Below are positions 38,051-47,362 of a DNA stretch of 64,000 nucleotides, in pieces (position 1 is the stretch's first letter; each line of letters starts with the position of its first letter). This stretch comes from Planctomyces sp. (GTDB taxonomy: Bacteria > Planctomycetota > Planctomycetia > Planctomycetales > Planctomycetaceae): contig JAHBXW010000017.1 of the NCBI GenBank assembly GCA_019636235.1, positions 44,246-108,245 on the forward strand, given 5' to 3'. A program made the translations under genes and the position numbers. The notes under the pieces are model-generated. The model saw only the letters and a list, made by a program, of their open reading frames with translations. It searched no databases and was not told where the DNA came from.

Positions 38051-39058
38051 ATGCGCCGTCGTACGGGATTCACGATCGTCGAGCTGCTGGTTTCGATCGG
38101 CGTGATCTCGCTGTTGCTGGGGCTGCTGCTGCCGGCCGTGCAGCGGGCGCGGGGCGCGGCGCACAAGCTGTCCTGCGGGAACAATCTCCGGCAGATCGGG
38201 ATCGCCGAAGAGGCCTACTTCGCGACGCATCGACGATACGCGACCGGGGCGATGCCTTACCATGTCTGGAACACCGACATCGTGGGGACGCTCAACATCT
38301 CGCCGCACGTCCAGTTGCTGCCTTACCTGGACCAGGCGCCGCTTTACGAGCGGTTCGACTTCACGGAGCAGGGCCGGGGACTGGAGTTTGATCCGCCGAC
38401 GAGCCCGGTCAACGCGGCGCTGCTGGAGACGCGGCTGGCGGTGTTCGAATGCCCGGCCGATCCGGTCGCGGCGCCACGGAACAACTACCGGATTTCGAAC
38501 GGCACGGCATCGGGGACTGCGGAGTCCTATCTGAAGGGGCCGGAAGGCGCCCATTTGGGCTTTCAGTCGATCTTCGGGTCGCAGCGCGACGCCGCGTTCC
38601 GAGACGGAAAGTCGCAGACGGCGACGTTCGCGGAGCGCGTCGCGGGCGATCGGAATCCGGACGTCTACAATCCGGCGACGGATCTGGCGCATGTCAGGCT
38701 TCCCGGACCGGATGACTGGATTCACCTGCCGGGCGCAATGGCTGAAGTGTGCCAGCAACTGGCGCCGCCCCAGCCCGAACATTCGTCATTCGTGGGCAGC
38801 ACATGGGTGCTGAGCAGTTTCAGCCAAACCTGGTACAACCATGTGCTGGAGCCGAATTCGGCGATTCCGGACTGTAATGGAGCCCGCCCCAGCGCAGGGG
38901 CGCCAACCGGCGCGTACACGGCGCGGTCGTGGCACCCGGGCGGGGTGAACGTGCTGTTCGGCGACGGGGGGGTGAAGTTCGTCAGTTCGTCGATCGACCT
39001 GACGATCTGGCGGGCGCTGGGGTCAATCGCCGGCGGCGAAGTCGTGGGAGACTTTTGA
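38051..39058 (+). CDS. DUF1559 protein with pilin-like N-terminus (copy 1)
   Basis: 335 residues. The start MRRRTGFTIVELLVSIGVIS is a type IV prepilin leader: cleavage after Gly6 and methylation of Phe7 are expected, with Glu at position 5 of the mature protein. The family's C-terminal H-X9-DG motif is present (HPGGVNVLFGDGG). DUF1559 proteins are massively expanded in planctomycetes, and their role in the envelope is not established. AAGGA lies seven bases before the ATG. The first 170 bases and last 100 bases are nearly identical to the second copy at 40265-41257, while the middle is diverged. Confidence 0.92.
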   Translation: MRRRTGFTIVELLVSIGVISLLLGLLLPAVQRARGAAHKLSCGNNLRQIGIAEEAYFATHRRYATGAMPYHVWNTDIVGTLNISPHVQLLPYLDQAPLYERFDFTEQGRGLEFDPPTSPVNAALLETRLAVFECPADPVAAPRNNYRISNGTASGTAESYLKGPEGAHLGFQSIFGSQRDAAFRDGKSQTATFAERVAGDRNPDVYNPATDLAHVRLPGPDDWIHLPGAMAEVCQQLAPPQPEHSSFVGSTWVLSSFSQTWYNHVLEPNSAIPDCNGARPSAGAPTGAYTARSWHPGGVNVLFGDGGVKFVSSSIDLTIWRALGSIAGGEVVGDF

Positions 39059-39141
39059 GGCGATTCGAAGCGGGCATGTCTGTCGGAGCAGCGGTCGGAT
39101 CAGATCCAGCACATGAATCCAGCGCATTGCAGGGTAGTTGT

Positions 39142-40209
39142 ATGGTGATCACGCTGGACAGGTCCGCGTTGTGGTTTCGATGTCTCTGCGTGGCGACGGC
39201 GCTCCAGGGATCGCTGTTCGTGGGATGTGGCCGGGATTCGTCCGGGGAACCGAGTGCAGGCGGCGTCGGAGCGCCGCGGCTGACAGCCTTGCCGCCGAAC
39301 CTCGAATTGAATGCGGACAGGGAGTCGCGGACCACAGGCGTGGTTTTGATCCGCAACGAAGGCGGAATGGCGGCACGCATCGCGGAAGTCAAGGCCTCGT
39401 GCGGTTGCACGCTGATCGACGGATTCGCCGCTGGAGAGCTGGCGCCGGGCGATTCCATGCCCCTGAAAATCGCGATCAATCCGATGGCCTATGGGACGAA
39501 GGAATCGTTGATATCGATTTTCACCAGCGGATCGACGACTGCTGCGCTGGTCATTCCCGTGAAGGCGATCGGTCCGCCGCTGCGGCCGCCGTATCTGAAG
39601 CTGGCCCCTGATCAGTTGGAACTGCGAATCTGCCCGGAGGACGGGCTGGCTGAATCGGAGTTTTCCGTCACCTGCGTCGAAGCGGAGGCGGACGATCCGT
39701 GGCTCACCGGCGTCGAGTGTTCCATTCCGGCCTTGACGCTTTCCGAGCCCGCGGTGGAATCGGAGTTGAGACTCGACGATTCGACGGTCGCTCGGACGTA
39801 TCGGTTTTCCGCGGCCATCGGAGAATCGAATGGCGATGAATTCAACCGGACAGGGTTTCTCACGTTCAAACATCGAACTCCATCGATGCGGCCGGTGAGG
39901 ACCGTCCTGGTGCGTTTGACGCAGGATCGCCCCGTCCAGTGCGTGCCGGAATCGATTGTGGCGCGCCGAGTCGACCACCCGCATCGCATCGTAATTCGAT
40001 CGTCGGACGACGTCGAATTCCAATTGACTTCGATCGCATGCGGCGAGAATGGCGTGCGGTTCCGCTACGATCCGGATCGACTCGCGCAGACGCATGTCCT
40101 GGAGGCCGTTTTCGACGATTCCGCCAGAAATTGCGCTGTCGAGTGCGTGCTGACGCATCCGAAGCAAGCACGAGTCTCGTTCTCCGTCGTGACCGCGTTC
40201 AATGACTGA
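39142..40209 (+). CDS. DUF1573-type lipoprotein
   Basis: 355 residues. The start at 39142 (MVITLDRSALWF) has AGGG about eight bases upstream; a start at 39076 is possible. A lipobox ending LFVGC (Cys29) predicts a lipoprotein. The N-terminal Ig-like domain carries FRNEGGM-type and KASCGCT sequences, the SCGC motif of the DUF1573 family, common in planctomycetes and bacteroidetes. The rest appears as two more beta-rich domains. It lies between two DUF1559 genes, 83 bases after the first and 55 bases before the second, in a probable operon. Function unknown. Confidence 0.8.
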   Translation: MVITLDRSALWFRCLCVATALQGSLFVGCGRDSSGEPSAGGVGAPRLTALPPNLELNADRESRTTGVVLIRNEGGMAARIAEVKASCGCTLIDGFAAGELAPGDSMPLKIAINPMAYGTKESLISIFTSGSTTAALVIPVKAIGPPLRPPYLKLAPDQLELRICPEDGLAESEFSVTCVEAEADDPWLTGVECSIPALTLSEPAVESELRLDDSTVARTYRFSAAIGESNGDEFNRTGFLTFKHRTPSMRPVRTVLVRLTQDRPVQCVPESIVARRVDHPHRIVIRSSDDVEFQLTSIACGENGVRFRYDPDRLAQTHVLEAVFDDSARNCAVECVLTHPKQARVSFSVVTAFND

Positions 40210-40264
40210 CGCAATTGGCGGCGACGTCGAATGGTGTGATCCGGACCAACCCCAGGAGAACCAC

Positions 40265-41257
40265 ATGCGCCGTCGTACGGGGTTCACGATCGTCGAGCTG
40301 CTGGTTTCCATCGGCGTGATCTCGCTGTTGCTGGGGCTGCTGCTGCCGGCCGTGCAGCGGGCGCGGGGCGCGGCGCACAAGCTGTCCTGCGGGAACAATC
40401 TCCGGCAGATCGGGATCGCCGAGGAGGCCTACTTCGCGACTCATCAATACTACGCCGTCGGCGCCATTCGATACGCAACGACGGACCAGAAGACGGTCGT
40501 CAACGTGCACATGGCCCCGCATGTGCAGTTGCTGCCCTACCTGGACCAGGCGCCGCTGTACCAGGAGTTCAACTTCGCGGAGACCGGTCGCGGGCTGGCC
40601 GATGACCCGCCGACCAGCCCGGTGAACGCGGCGCTGCTGGCGACGCGGCTGCCCGTGTTCGAATGCGCGGCCGATCCGGTGGCAGCCCCCCGCAACAGTT
40701 ACCGGATTTCGAACGGGACCTCCCCGCATTCGGGAGAGTGGTCCGACAACGTGCAGGAGGCCGCCCTGCAGGGCTTCCGCTCGCGAGTGAGGTTGCGGCG
40801 AGACGAGATGTTCCTGGACGGGAAGTCGCAGACGACGACATTCGCGGAGCGGGTGGCCGGCGACCGCGACCCCGCCCGGTACACGCCCTCCAGCGACGTC
40901 GTCCACATCGAGGCGCCGGGCGACATGTTCATGAACCCCGGGTCGATGACCGAAGCCTGCCAGCAACTTGTTCCGCCGCAGCCGGAACACGCGTCGTTCG
41001 TCGGCTCGACCTGGGTCCTGAACGGATTCAGCCAGACCTGGTACAACCACGTCCTGCCGCCGAATTCCCCGATCCCCGACTGCGCGGGGGGCCTGCCGTA
41101 CGGGGCGGGGGCGTTCACCGCGCGGTCGCTGCACCCGGGGGGCGTGAGTGTTTTATTCGGCGACGGGGGGGTGAAGTTCGTCAGTTCGTCGATCGACTTG
41201 ACGATCTGGCGGGCGCTGGGGTCAATCGCCGGCGGCGAGATCGTGGGCGATTTCTGA
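40265..41257 (+). CDS. DUF1559 protein with pilin-like N-terminus (copy 2)
   Basis: 330 residues, paralogue of the gene at 38051-39058. It has the same prepilin leader (MRRRTGFTIVELLVSIG), and HPGGVSVLFGDGG as the H-X9-DG motif. AGGAG lies seven bases before the ATG; an upstream in-frame start overlapping the DUF1573 stop is less likely. The 5' third-codon positions agree almost completely with copy 1, which points to recent duplication or gene conversion at the ends, while the middle, with different loop sequences, has diverged. Confidence 0.92.
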   Translation: MRRRTGFTIVELLVSIGVISLLLGLLLPAVQRARGAAHKLSCGNNLRQIGIAEEAYFATHQYYAVGAIRYATTDQKTVVNVHMAPHVQLLPYLDQAPLYQEFNFAETGRGLADDPPTSPVNAALLATRLPVFECAADPVAAPRNSYRISNGTSPHSGEWSDNVQEAALQGFRSRVRLRRDEMFLDGKSQTTTFAERVAGDRDPARYTPSSDVVHIEAPGDMFMNPGSMTEACQQLVPPQPEHASFVGSTWVLNGFSQTWYNHVLPPNSPIPDCAGGLPYGAGAFTARSLHPGGVSVLFGDGGVKFVSSSIDLTIWRALGSIAGGEIVGDF

Positions 41258-41306
41258 CGGCAGCGCGCGGGCGGCCCCCGCGCGGCGCACGTCTGCGCGC
41301 CGCCCG

Positions 41307-42836
41307 TTACGCCGCGTCGCGGAACTGGCGGCGGTGGTCCTGCAATGCGGCGATCAGCGGACCGAGGTTCGATTCGTAATTCCGCCAGCGGCCCCGGGCC
41401 GAGCGATACACGGGCTGCCGCACCTGCCACTGGCTGGCCGTGGCGACCGCCTGCCGCGCCGCGGCCGTTTCGAGGCAGGCCGGCGACCATTCCAGCCCCA
41501 GGAACTCGACGACGTCGCGGCTGACCCGTTCCGGCTCATCGACGAACTCTTCATAGACGACGTCGTGGATCGGGATCGGCAGCGTCCGTCGCCAGTGGCT
41601 CATCAGGCGTTCATAGGCGGCGTAATACGCGCCCAGCGATTCCAGCCGATACGCGAACGGCAGCCGGGAGGAGAAGTGCTGGAAATAGCAGGACAGGCAG
41701 GCGTCGAGCGGATCGCGGCGGCAGTGAATGACGCGGGCGTGAGGGAAGCAGGCGGCGATCCAGCCGAGGAGCAGGAAGTTCGTGGGCTGTTTGTCGGTGA
41801 TCCGCGCGGCGCCCTGCAGGGGGACGCGCCTGAGATAGCGCTCGGCCATGCGGGAGACGGCCGGGCCGTGGAATTCGTTCGCCGCTGCCGGGTCGTCCAG
41901 CGACCGCCCCTGCTGCAGTGTGAATTCAGCGACCAGGAGGCCCAGGTCCTCGCGCTCGCCGGCGGCGCGAACCCGGGGATGGCCTGCGAGAACATGTTCG
42001 ATGAGCGACGTGCCGGAGCGCGGCATGCCGACGATGAAGACCGGCGCGTCGGACGAGTTTCCCAGTCCCTGCCGGCCCGCGAACCAGGCGGCGTCGAACG
42101 TCTCCCGGGTCGCGCGGACGAACTCGCTGTGCTGATCGGCGTCGAACTCGGGGGCGATCAGTTCGTTGCCGGCCTCGAAGTGCGACCAGGCGGCGTCGTA
42201 GTCGCGAAGATCGTCGCTGGCCTTGCCGATCGCAAAGTGGCGGTAAGCGGCATCGTCGCGGGACTGCGGGCGGCGGACGAGCCGTTGATCCCATTCCGCG
42301 AGCCAGGGGCGGTGCTCATCGCGGAACCGGACGATCTGCGCGAGGTTGTACAGGATCTTCGCGGGTTGCGGGTGCAGCGGGAGGATCGATTCGTAGAGGG
42401 CGACGGCGTCGTCGAACCGTCCCAGGGGGACAAGCGCGTTGGCGAGTTGAAAACGGATTGTGGCGGGCGCGACGTCGCTGTCGGCGATCGGCTCGAGCAG
42501 GGCGACGGCGTCCTCCGGGCAGCCGGCCTGGTGCCGGAGCGCGGCGAGGTTGACGCGGGCGACGACGTTCCGGGGATCGCGGCGCAGGGCGGCGAGATAG
42601 CACTCGACGGCGACATCGGCGTTTCCGGCAGCGGCGAGGAACTCGCCCAGGCCGATCAGAGCCGGAACGCAGTCGGCATCGACGCTGAGCGCGGCTTCGA
42701 AGGCGCGGGCGCCCTGGGCCGCGTGGCCGCTGTCCCGGAGCGAGATCCCCTGGTTGACCAGCTCCAGCGCGCGGCGGACGTCGGCATCGCTCGCCGCCCT
42801 GGGAGAGGGGCTTGCAGCATCCGGGAAACCGGTCAT
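41307..42836 (-). CDS. TPR-repeat sulfotransferase family protein
   Basis: 509 residues from the ATG at 42836; a TTG at 42896 that overlaps the stop of the upstream gene would add 20 residues. The N-terminal half is tetratricopeptide repeats (ALELVNQGISLRDSGHAAQG, YLAALRRDPRNVVARVNLAA and following). The C-terminal half is a sulfotransferase domain with VFIVGMPRSGTSLIEHVLAG, the PAPS 5'-phosphosulfate loop, and RRDPLDACLSCYFQHFS, the 3'-phosphate region. Such proteins are frequent in marine and sessile bacteria; the acceptor is unknown, and TPRs may bind it. No signal peptide. Confidence 0.88.
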   Translation of the reverse strand: MTGFPDAASPSPRAASDADVRRALELVNQGISLRDSGHAAQGARAFEAALSVDADCVPALIGLGEFLAAAGNADVAVECYLAALRRDPRNVVARVNLAALRHQAGCPEDAVALLEPIADSDVAPATIRFQLANALVPLGRFDDAVALYESILPLHPQPAKILYNLAQIVRFRDEHRPWLAEWDQRLVRRPQSRDDAAYRHFAIGKASDDLRDYDAAWSHFEAGNELIAPEFDADQHSEFVRATRETFDAAWFAGRQGLGNSSDAPVFIVGMPRSGTSLIEHVLAGHPRVRAAGEREDLGLLVAEFTLQQGRSLDDPAAANEFHGPAVSRMAERYLRRVPLQGAARITDKQPTNFLLLGWIAACFPHARVIHCRRDPLDACLSCYFQHFSSRLPFAYRLESLGAYYAAYERLMSHWRRTLPIPIHDVVYEEFVDEPERVSRDVVEFLGLEWSPACLETAAARQAVATASQWQVRQPVYRSARGRWRNYESNLGPLIAALQDHRRQFRDAA

Positions 42837-42892
42837 TGCCTGGGATCTCGCGGTGGAAGGTGGCGAACTTTTCTCAGGAGTCGGCGCGTCGT

Positions 42893-43510
42893 TCAATAGC
42901 GCCCGTGGCGGCGGCTCCAGGGGGGCGGCGGCGCGGGAACGAACACTGGTTCGGGGACGAACACGGGTTCCGGAATGATGACGGCCGGCGCCGGGGCGAT
43001 GATGACTTCGGGGCCCGGGCCGCCGTACGCGGGCAGCGGCCCGCCGCCCGATTGCTGCATCGACAGCAGGACGCGATCGGTGACGCCGCTCCCTTTGAGC
43101 TGAATCATGGCTTCGGTGCTGAGGTCGAAGCGTCCGCCGCGGGTGCGAATGGCGGTGATGACGACATCGTCGCTGAGGCCGCTCTGGGCCATCCGCATGA
43201 CGTCGAAGTTGGTGAGCGCGTGGCGTTGCTGCTGGACGTAGTGGGCCTGCAGGATGGCGAAGTCGCGTTCATCCCGGGCGTCTTCGGCGCTGCCGACGAT
43301 GCCGCCGGCCATGGCTCCGACGGCGGCGCCGGCGAGGGCGCCTCCCAGCGGCGATCCGGCCCCGCTGCCGATCACGGCGCCCGTGAAGGCGCCCAGTCCC
43401 GAGCCGACGAGAGCCCCGGACTGGGTGTGGTTCATCATGGGGCAACCCGAGGCGAGCGCCAGAAGCGCCAACGCGGCGCAGAGGGCCGCTCGCGGCGAGG
43501 CCGGAGTCAT
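42893..43510 (-). CDS. lipoprotein with glycine-zipper domain
   Basis: 205 residues. The signal peptide ends in LALASGC, so Cys23 is the lipidation site. Residues about 30-75 are a glycine zipper (GALVGSGLGAFTGAVIGSGA and following), which commonly inserts into or bridges membranes. The next segment (about 95-155) is a small helical region, and the tail is Pro/Val rich (VFVPEPVFVPAPPPPW). GGGGAGC precedes the ATG. Function unknown; similar small outer-membrane lipoproteins occur throughout the phylum. Confidence 0.8.
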   Translation of the reverse strand: MTPASPRAALCAALALLALASGCPMMNHTQSGALVGSGLGAFTGAVIGSGAGSPLGGALAGAAVGAMAGGIVGSAEDARDERDFAILQAHYVQQQRHALTNFDVMRMAQSGLSDDVVITAIRTRGGRFDLSTEAMIQLKGSGVTDRVLLSMQQSGGGPLPAYGGPGPEVIIAPAPAVIIPEPVFVPEPVFVPAPPPPWSRRHGRY

Positions 43511-43702
43511 TGCAAAGCTCCCCGAATCAGCCCGACTCAGGACGGTGGACCGGCAGAATCCGCCGGAAGGGCGGGGACTCTACCGCGACTGGCCAGACAG
43601 GGAAACCGCAATTTCCGGGGGGAGACATGCACGGAGAATGGGGCGATGACCAGTCGCAAACCTCTGAGAAACCAGCGCGTGGCAGCCGAGCGGGGAACCG
43701 CT

Positions 43703-44695
43703 TCAGCGGGGGCCGCCGCGGCGAGCGTTGACCCGGATGCGGTACAGGCCGGTCCCGGCGGTGACGTACAGCAGCTGCGACTCGTCGCCGCGGCCGAATG
43801 TGCAATTCGTGGGGAGCGTCGCTGTGGGGAGGAACGCGAGTTCCTCGCCCGACTGCGGGTCGAAGACGCCGATGCCGAACCGGGATTCAGCGCGGACCGC
43901 GCCGTAGATCCGTCCCTGGTCGTCGACCGTCATGCCGTCGATTCCGGTCTCCTGTCCGAAGTCCCGGAGAATGCGGCGTTCGCCCAGGGCGCCGTCGTCG
44001 GCGATCGGAAACGCGTTGAGCGTCATCTTCTTGCGGCCGCCGCCCGAGCCAGCCCCGGGGACGTCCGGGGCGCCGTTGTCGGTTTCCGCGACATAGAGCG
44101 TGCCGCCGTCGGGCGCGATGATGACGCCGTTGGGCTTGGAGATGTCGCGGGTGACGCGCACGACGGCCTGCGTTTCCGGGTCGAATCGGTAGACGCTCAT
44201 GTGGTCGATCTCGATCGGTTCGCTGCCGACGTAACGGGGATCGCTGAAGTAGATCCAGCCTCGCGGATGGACTGCGAGGTCGTTGGGAGCGTTGAAGCGT
44301 CGGCCTTCGAAACGTTCGACGAGCGGCCGGACCTGGCCGTCGGGGGTGATTTCGCAGAGCGCCTGACGACCGTCGTTGGCGCCGCAGGCGGCGATCAACC
44401 GCCCCTGACCATCGAAGTCGAGGCCGTTGCTTTTGCCGCTGTCGGCGCTGTGGACGACCGTCTCCCGGGACCGCGGATCGAACCGCAGAATGCGTCCCGG
44501 GACCGATTCGGTGATGTCGCTGAAGTAGATGCGGCCGTCCGGCGCGGCGGCGACGCCCTCCGTGAATTCGCCGTCCTCCCAGAGCGTCTCAAGGCGGGCG
44601 CCAGCCGGGAAAATTGGGTCGGCGGCGAGCGCCTTAGAGCCCGCGACCATCGCCAGGGGCAGCATCACGCAAATTGACCAGAGGGGGCGCAGCAT
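43703..44695 (-). CDS. exported SMP-30/gluconolactonase-like protein
   Basis: 330 residues. A signal peptide (residues 1-24, ending KALA) precedes a six-bladed propeller of the SMP-30/gluconolactonase/LRE family: EGVAAAPDGRIYFSDI, NGLDFDGQGRLIAACG, RFNAPNDLAVHPRGWIYFSD, SKPNGVIIAPDGGTLYVAET and DGMTVDDQGRIYGA. The Glu, Asn and Asp positions that bind the divalent metal are present (EG, APNDL, DGM). It would hydrolyse sugar lactones in the periplasm. It follows the sugar-binding lipoprotein gene by 70 bases on the same strand. Confidence 0.88.
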   Translation of the reverse strand: MLRPLWSICVMLPLAMVAGSKALAADPIFPAGARLETLWEDGEFTEGVAAAPDGRIYFSDITESVPGRILRFDPRSRETVVHSADSGKSNGLDFDGQGRLIAACGANDGRQALCEITPDGQVRPLVERFEGRRFNAPNDLAVHPRGWIYFSDPRYVGSEPIEIDHMSVYRFDPETQAVVRVTRDISKPNGVIIAPDGGTLYVAETDNGAPDVPGAGSGGGRKKMTLNAFPIADDGALGERRILRDFGQETGIDGMTVDDQGRIYGAVRAESRFGIGVFDPQSGEELAFLPTATLPTNCTFGRGDESQLLYVTAGTGLYRIRVNARRGGPR

Positions 44696-44765
44696 CGGCG
44701 CGGTCTCCGAAAGGCACAGCGAGACGGAACGGGGGGAGTGGTCGGCGACGCGGACCTGGAAAGCC

Positions 44766-45767
44766 CTACTTCAACAGCGGGTCCTGGTCGGCGTCGGCCT
44801 TGCGATACAGCTCGGTCGGGATGAGCACTTCGGGCGGGATCTCCTCGCCGTTGGAGTAGGCGATGATCAGCCGGACGACTTCCTGCCCCATGCGGTCGGG
44901 AAACTGGATCGGGTCGGCGTAAATCTTGCCGTCCTTGATGGCCTGCTTTCCTTCGGGCTGGCCGTCGAATCCGACGACGGCGATCTGTCCGATCTTGCCG
45001 GCTTTTTCGAGGGCGGCGACGACGCCCAGAGCCGAGGGGTCATTGATGGCAAAGATGGCCTTGAGATCGGGATGGGCCTGGACGAGGTCCTCGCCGGCGG
45101 CGTAGCCCAGTTCGGTCCGTCCGCCGCCATCGAGTTCGGCGACGATGTCGACTTGAGAATCGGGGTTGGCCTGGTTGTGTTCTTCGATGGCGGCGCGGAA
45201 GCCTTCGACGCGGAGGACGCAGGACTCGGCGGTCTTGTAGTGCACGATGGCGACTTTTCCGGGCTGACCGTTGAGCGTTTCGAGGACGGCCTTGCCGGCC
45301 TCGACGCCGCCGCTGCGGTTGTCGGTGGCGACCTGTGAGGCGATCTGCACGCCCGGTTCGCGACAGGGGATGTCGACGGTGAACACAGGGATGCCGGCGG
45401 CGTTGGCCTCCTGGATGATGGGCACGATGACCTTCGAATCGCAGGGGCTGAGGACGATGGCCGCAACCTTCTGGACGATGAAGTCCTTGACCTGATGGGA
45501 CTGTTTGGCGACATCGTCGTCGGCGCTGAGCGCGATGACGGTGTAACCGGCCTCGGCGGCGTCGCGCTCGATGTTGTTGGCGATCGTCTTGAAGAAGGGG
45601 TTCTGGAAGCTGAGCAGTGAAACGCCGATTTTCGGGAGGCTGCCGGAGGATCGGGTGGGATTGGCAGCGGCGCTGGAATCGTCGACCTTGATGTTGGACG
45701 AGGTGTCGGTCGAACCTTTGCAGCCGGCGAGGGCCAGCAGCAGGAGCAGCAACGTCCGTCGGCGCAT
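44766..45767 (-). CDS. sugar-binding lipoprotein, RbsB-like (no transporter genes nearby)
   Basis: 333 residues from the ATG at 45767; an upstream in-frame start would place the signal peptide too far in. The lipobox LALAGC puts the lipid on Cys16. The rest is a type 1 periplasmic binding protein of the RbsB group: KIGVSLLSFQNPFFKTIANN, VAAIVLSPCDSKVI, GIPVFTVDIP, NRSGGVEAGKAVLE, AIFAINDPSALGVVAALEKAG and VVGFDGQPEG. Normally such a protein feeds an ABC permease and ATPase, but neither is adjacent. The next upstream gene on the strand is a histidine kinase, so a sensing role is possible. Substrate unknown, probably a pentose or similar sugar. Confidence 0.88.
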   Translation of the reverse strand: MRRRTLLLLLLALAGCKGSTDTSSNIKVDDSSAAANPTRSSGSLPKIGVSLLSFQNPFFKTIANNIERDAAEAGYTVIALSADDDVAKQSHQVKDFIVQKVAAIVLSPCDSKVIVPIIQEANAAGIPVFTVDIPCREPGVQIASQVATDNRSGGVEAGKAVLETLNGQPGKVAIVHYKTAESCVLRVEGFRAAIEEHNQANPDSQVDIVAELDGGGRTELGYAAGEDLVQAHPDLKAIFAINDPSALGVVAALEKAGKIGQIAVVGFDGQPEGKQAIKDGKIYADPIQFPDRMGQEVVRLIIAYSNGEEIPPEVLIPTELYRKADADQDPLLK

Positions 45768-45904
45768 TACGGCGGCCTCATTCGGGCGAACGGGAACAGT
45801 CAATCGCCGCGCGACGTTCTGGTCGGCGGCGCTCTTCAGAAATTGTCCCGAACGATCGGCGGGACGCAATGCTGCGGCGGGCGCGGAATCGCGCCGGGGC
45901 GGCG

Positions 45905-47362
45905 TCAGACAGCGGCGGCGGTCTCAACGATGGGCTGCAAGGGACGCTGCGCGACGGCTGCCGCGTTTCGGGCGGGCAGGATGACCCGGAACCGGCTGCC
46001 GCGGCCCAGTTCGCTGCGGCATTCGAGTTCGCCCCCCAGGACGTTGGCGATGCGCTGGGCGATCGGCAACCCGAGTCCGACGCCGGCGATGCCCGACTGG
46101 CGAACGACGGCGGCACGGAAGAAGGGAACGAACAGGGCCTGCTGGTCTTCGGGGCTGATGCCCATGCCCTCGTCCTCGACGTCGATCGTCACCCCGCGGT
46201 CGGTCAGGCTGCCGCGGACGCGAATGGGCGTGCCGGTTTCGCTGTACTTGCAGGCGTTGCTGACAAGATTGTCCAGGAGCTGGCTGAACAGTCCCCAGGA
46301 GGTGGAGAACTCGATGCCAGGTTCGACATCGACGATCAGGTCGGCGCCGCGCGGCTGAGCCGACCAGCGCTGGGCCTGCCGCTCCATCCAGTCTCCCAGG
46401 TTTCCGGTTTCGAAGGCGGGGGGGCTGGCGTCGCCGGCGGAGCGCGCGAGATACAGCAGGCCTTCGACGATCTGATGCATCTCGATGGACTGGTCGCGGA
46501 GGACGCTCAATGTCCTCTGATAGTCCTCCACGGACCGCGGCCTGCGGAGGGCGACGTCGATCTGCCCCTGCAGGACGGTCAGGGGCGTCCGCAACTGGTG
46601 CGCGGCGTCGCCGGCGAACCGCTGCTGGCGTTCGAACGCCTGCTGCAGCTGGTCGAGCAGGTCATTGAACGCGTTGCCGAGTTCCGCGAGTTCATCGCCG
46701 TCGTCGCGGGCGACGGGCAACCGCAGGTGAAAGTCAGCGGCCGTGACGGACCGCGCGCTGGCCGCCATGTCGCGGACGGGTTTGAGCGCCTTCAGGCAGT
46801 ACCAGCGGCCGCTGATGGCGGCGATGACGAGTGTGCCGACGGACAGGCAGAACACAACCAGCGCCAACTGATGCAGGTTCTGCGACAGCCCGGAGTTCGA
46901 ACGGGCGACGATCACACGGACGCGCGAAAACTCGCCCGGATCGAGGTCCTTCGCGCGGCCTGTCGGTTCGAGCTGCTTCTCGATGAACTGCCAGTCGCGA
47001 TGCCGCTCCCGGGACTCGGTGTCGTTCCGGGCCAGCGCCAACAGATCCTGCTGCTCGGTCAGCGAGGCGTTGCGCGAGTGATCGATGAGCGTGCCCGTTT
47101 CGTCGTCGATGACGGCCCAGCGGGCCTTGTCGGCGCCCTCCTCGGACCCGACAGCCAGCGTATGCTCGTTCGGAATCCATTCGATGTCATGTTCGTCGAC
47201 GTCGACGGCATCGAGCAGCGTATCGAGCGCGGACCGCAATTCGTGATTGAACTGCAGGTCCAGATTGTGCTGCACGAGGCCGTACAACAGCACCGAAAAG
47301 GCCGTCAGGACGACGACCATCGCCACCAGGAAGAAGATCGAGACGCGATTGACGAGCGTCAT
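45905..47362 (-). CDS. sensor histidine kinase
   Basis: 485 residues. The start at 47362 (MTLVNRVSIFFLVAMVVV) overlaps the response-regulator stop as ATGA. It has two membrane helices (about residues 6-29 and 160-182) around a periplasmic domain of about 130 residues, a HAMP linker, HisKA with the phosphate-accepting His in GDAAHQLRTPL (near residue 255), and an HATPase domain with QLLDNLVSNACKYS, VEDEGMGI and GVGLGLPIAQ. It belongs to the OmpR-partner class. Translation is coupled to the regulator. The sugar-binding lipoprotein gene follows 137 bases later, suggesting its ligand could be the signal. Confidence 0.9.
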   Translation of the reverse strand: MTLVNRVSIFFLVAMVVVLTAFSVLLYGLVQHNLDLQFNHELRSALDTLLDAVDVDEHDIEWIPNEHTLAVGSEEGADKARWAVIDDETGTLIDHSRNASLTEQQDLLALARNDTESRERHRDWQFIEKQLEPTGRAKDLDPGEFSRVRVIVARSNSGLSQNLHQLALVVFCLSVGTLVIAAISGRWYCLKALKPVRDMAASARSVTAADFHLRLPVARDDGDELAELGNAFNDLLDQLQQAFERQQRFAGDAAHQLRTPLTVLQGQIDVALRRPRSVEDYQRTLSVLRDQSIEMHQIVEGLLYLARSAGDASPPAFETGNLGDWMERQAQRWSAQPRGADLIVDVEPGIEFSTSWGLFSQLLDNLVSNACKYSETGTPIRVRGSLTDRGVTIDVEDEGMGISPEDQQALFVPFFRAAVVRQSGIAGVGLGLPIAQRIANVLGGELECRSELGRGSRFRVILPARNAAAVAQRPLQPIVETAAAV

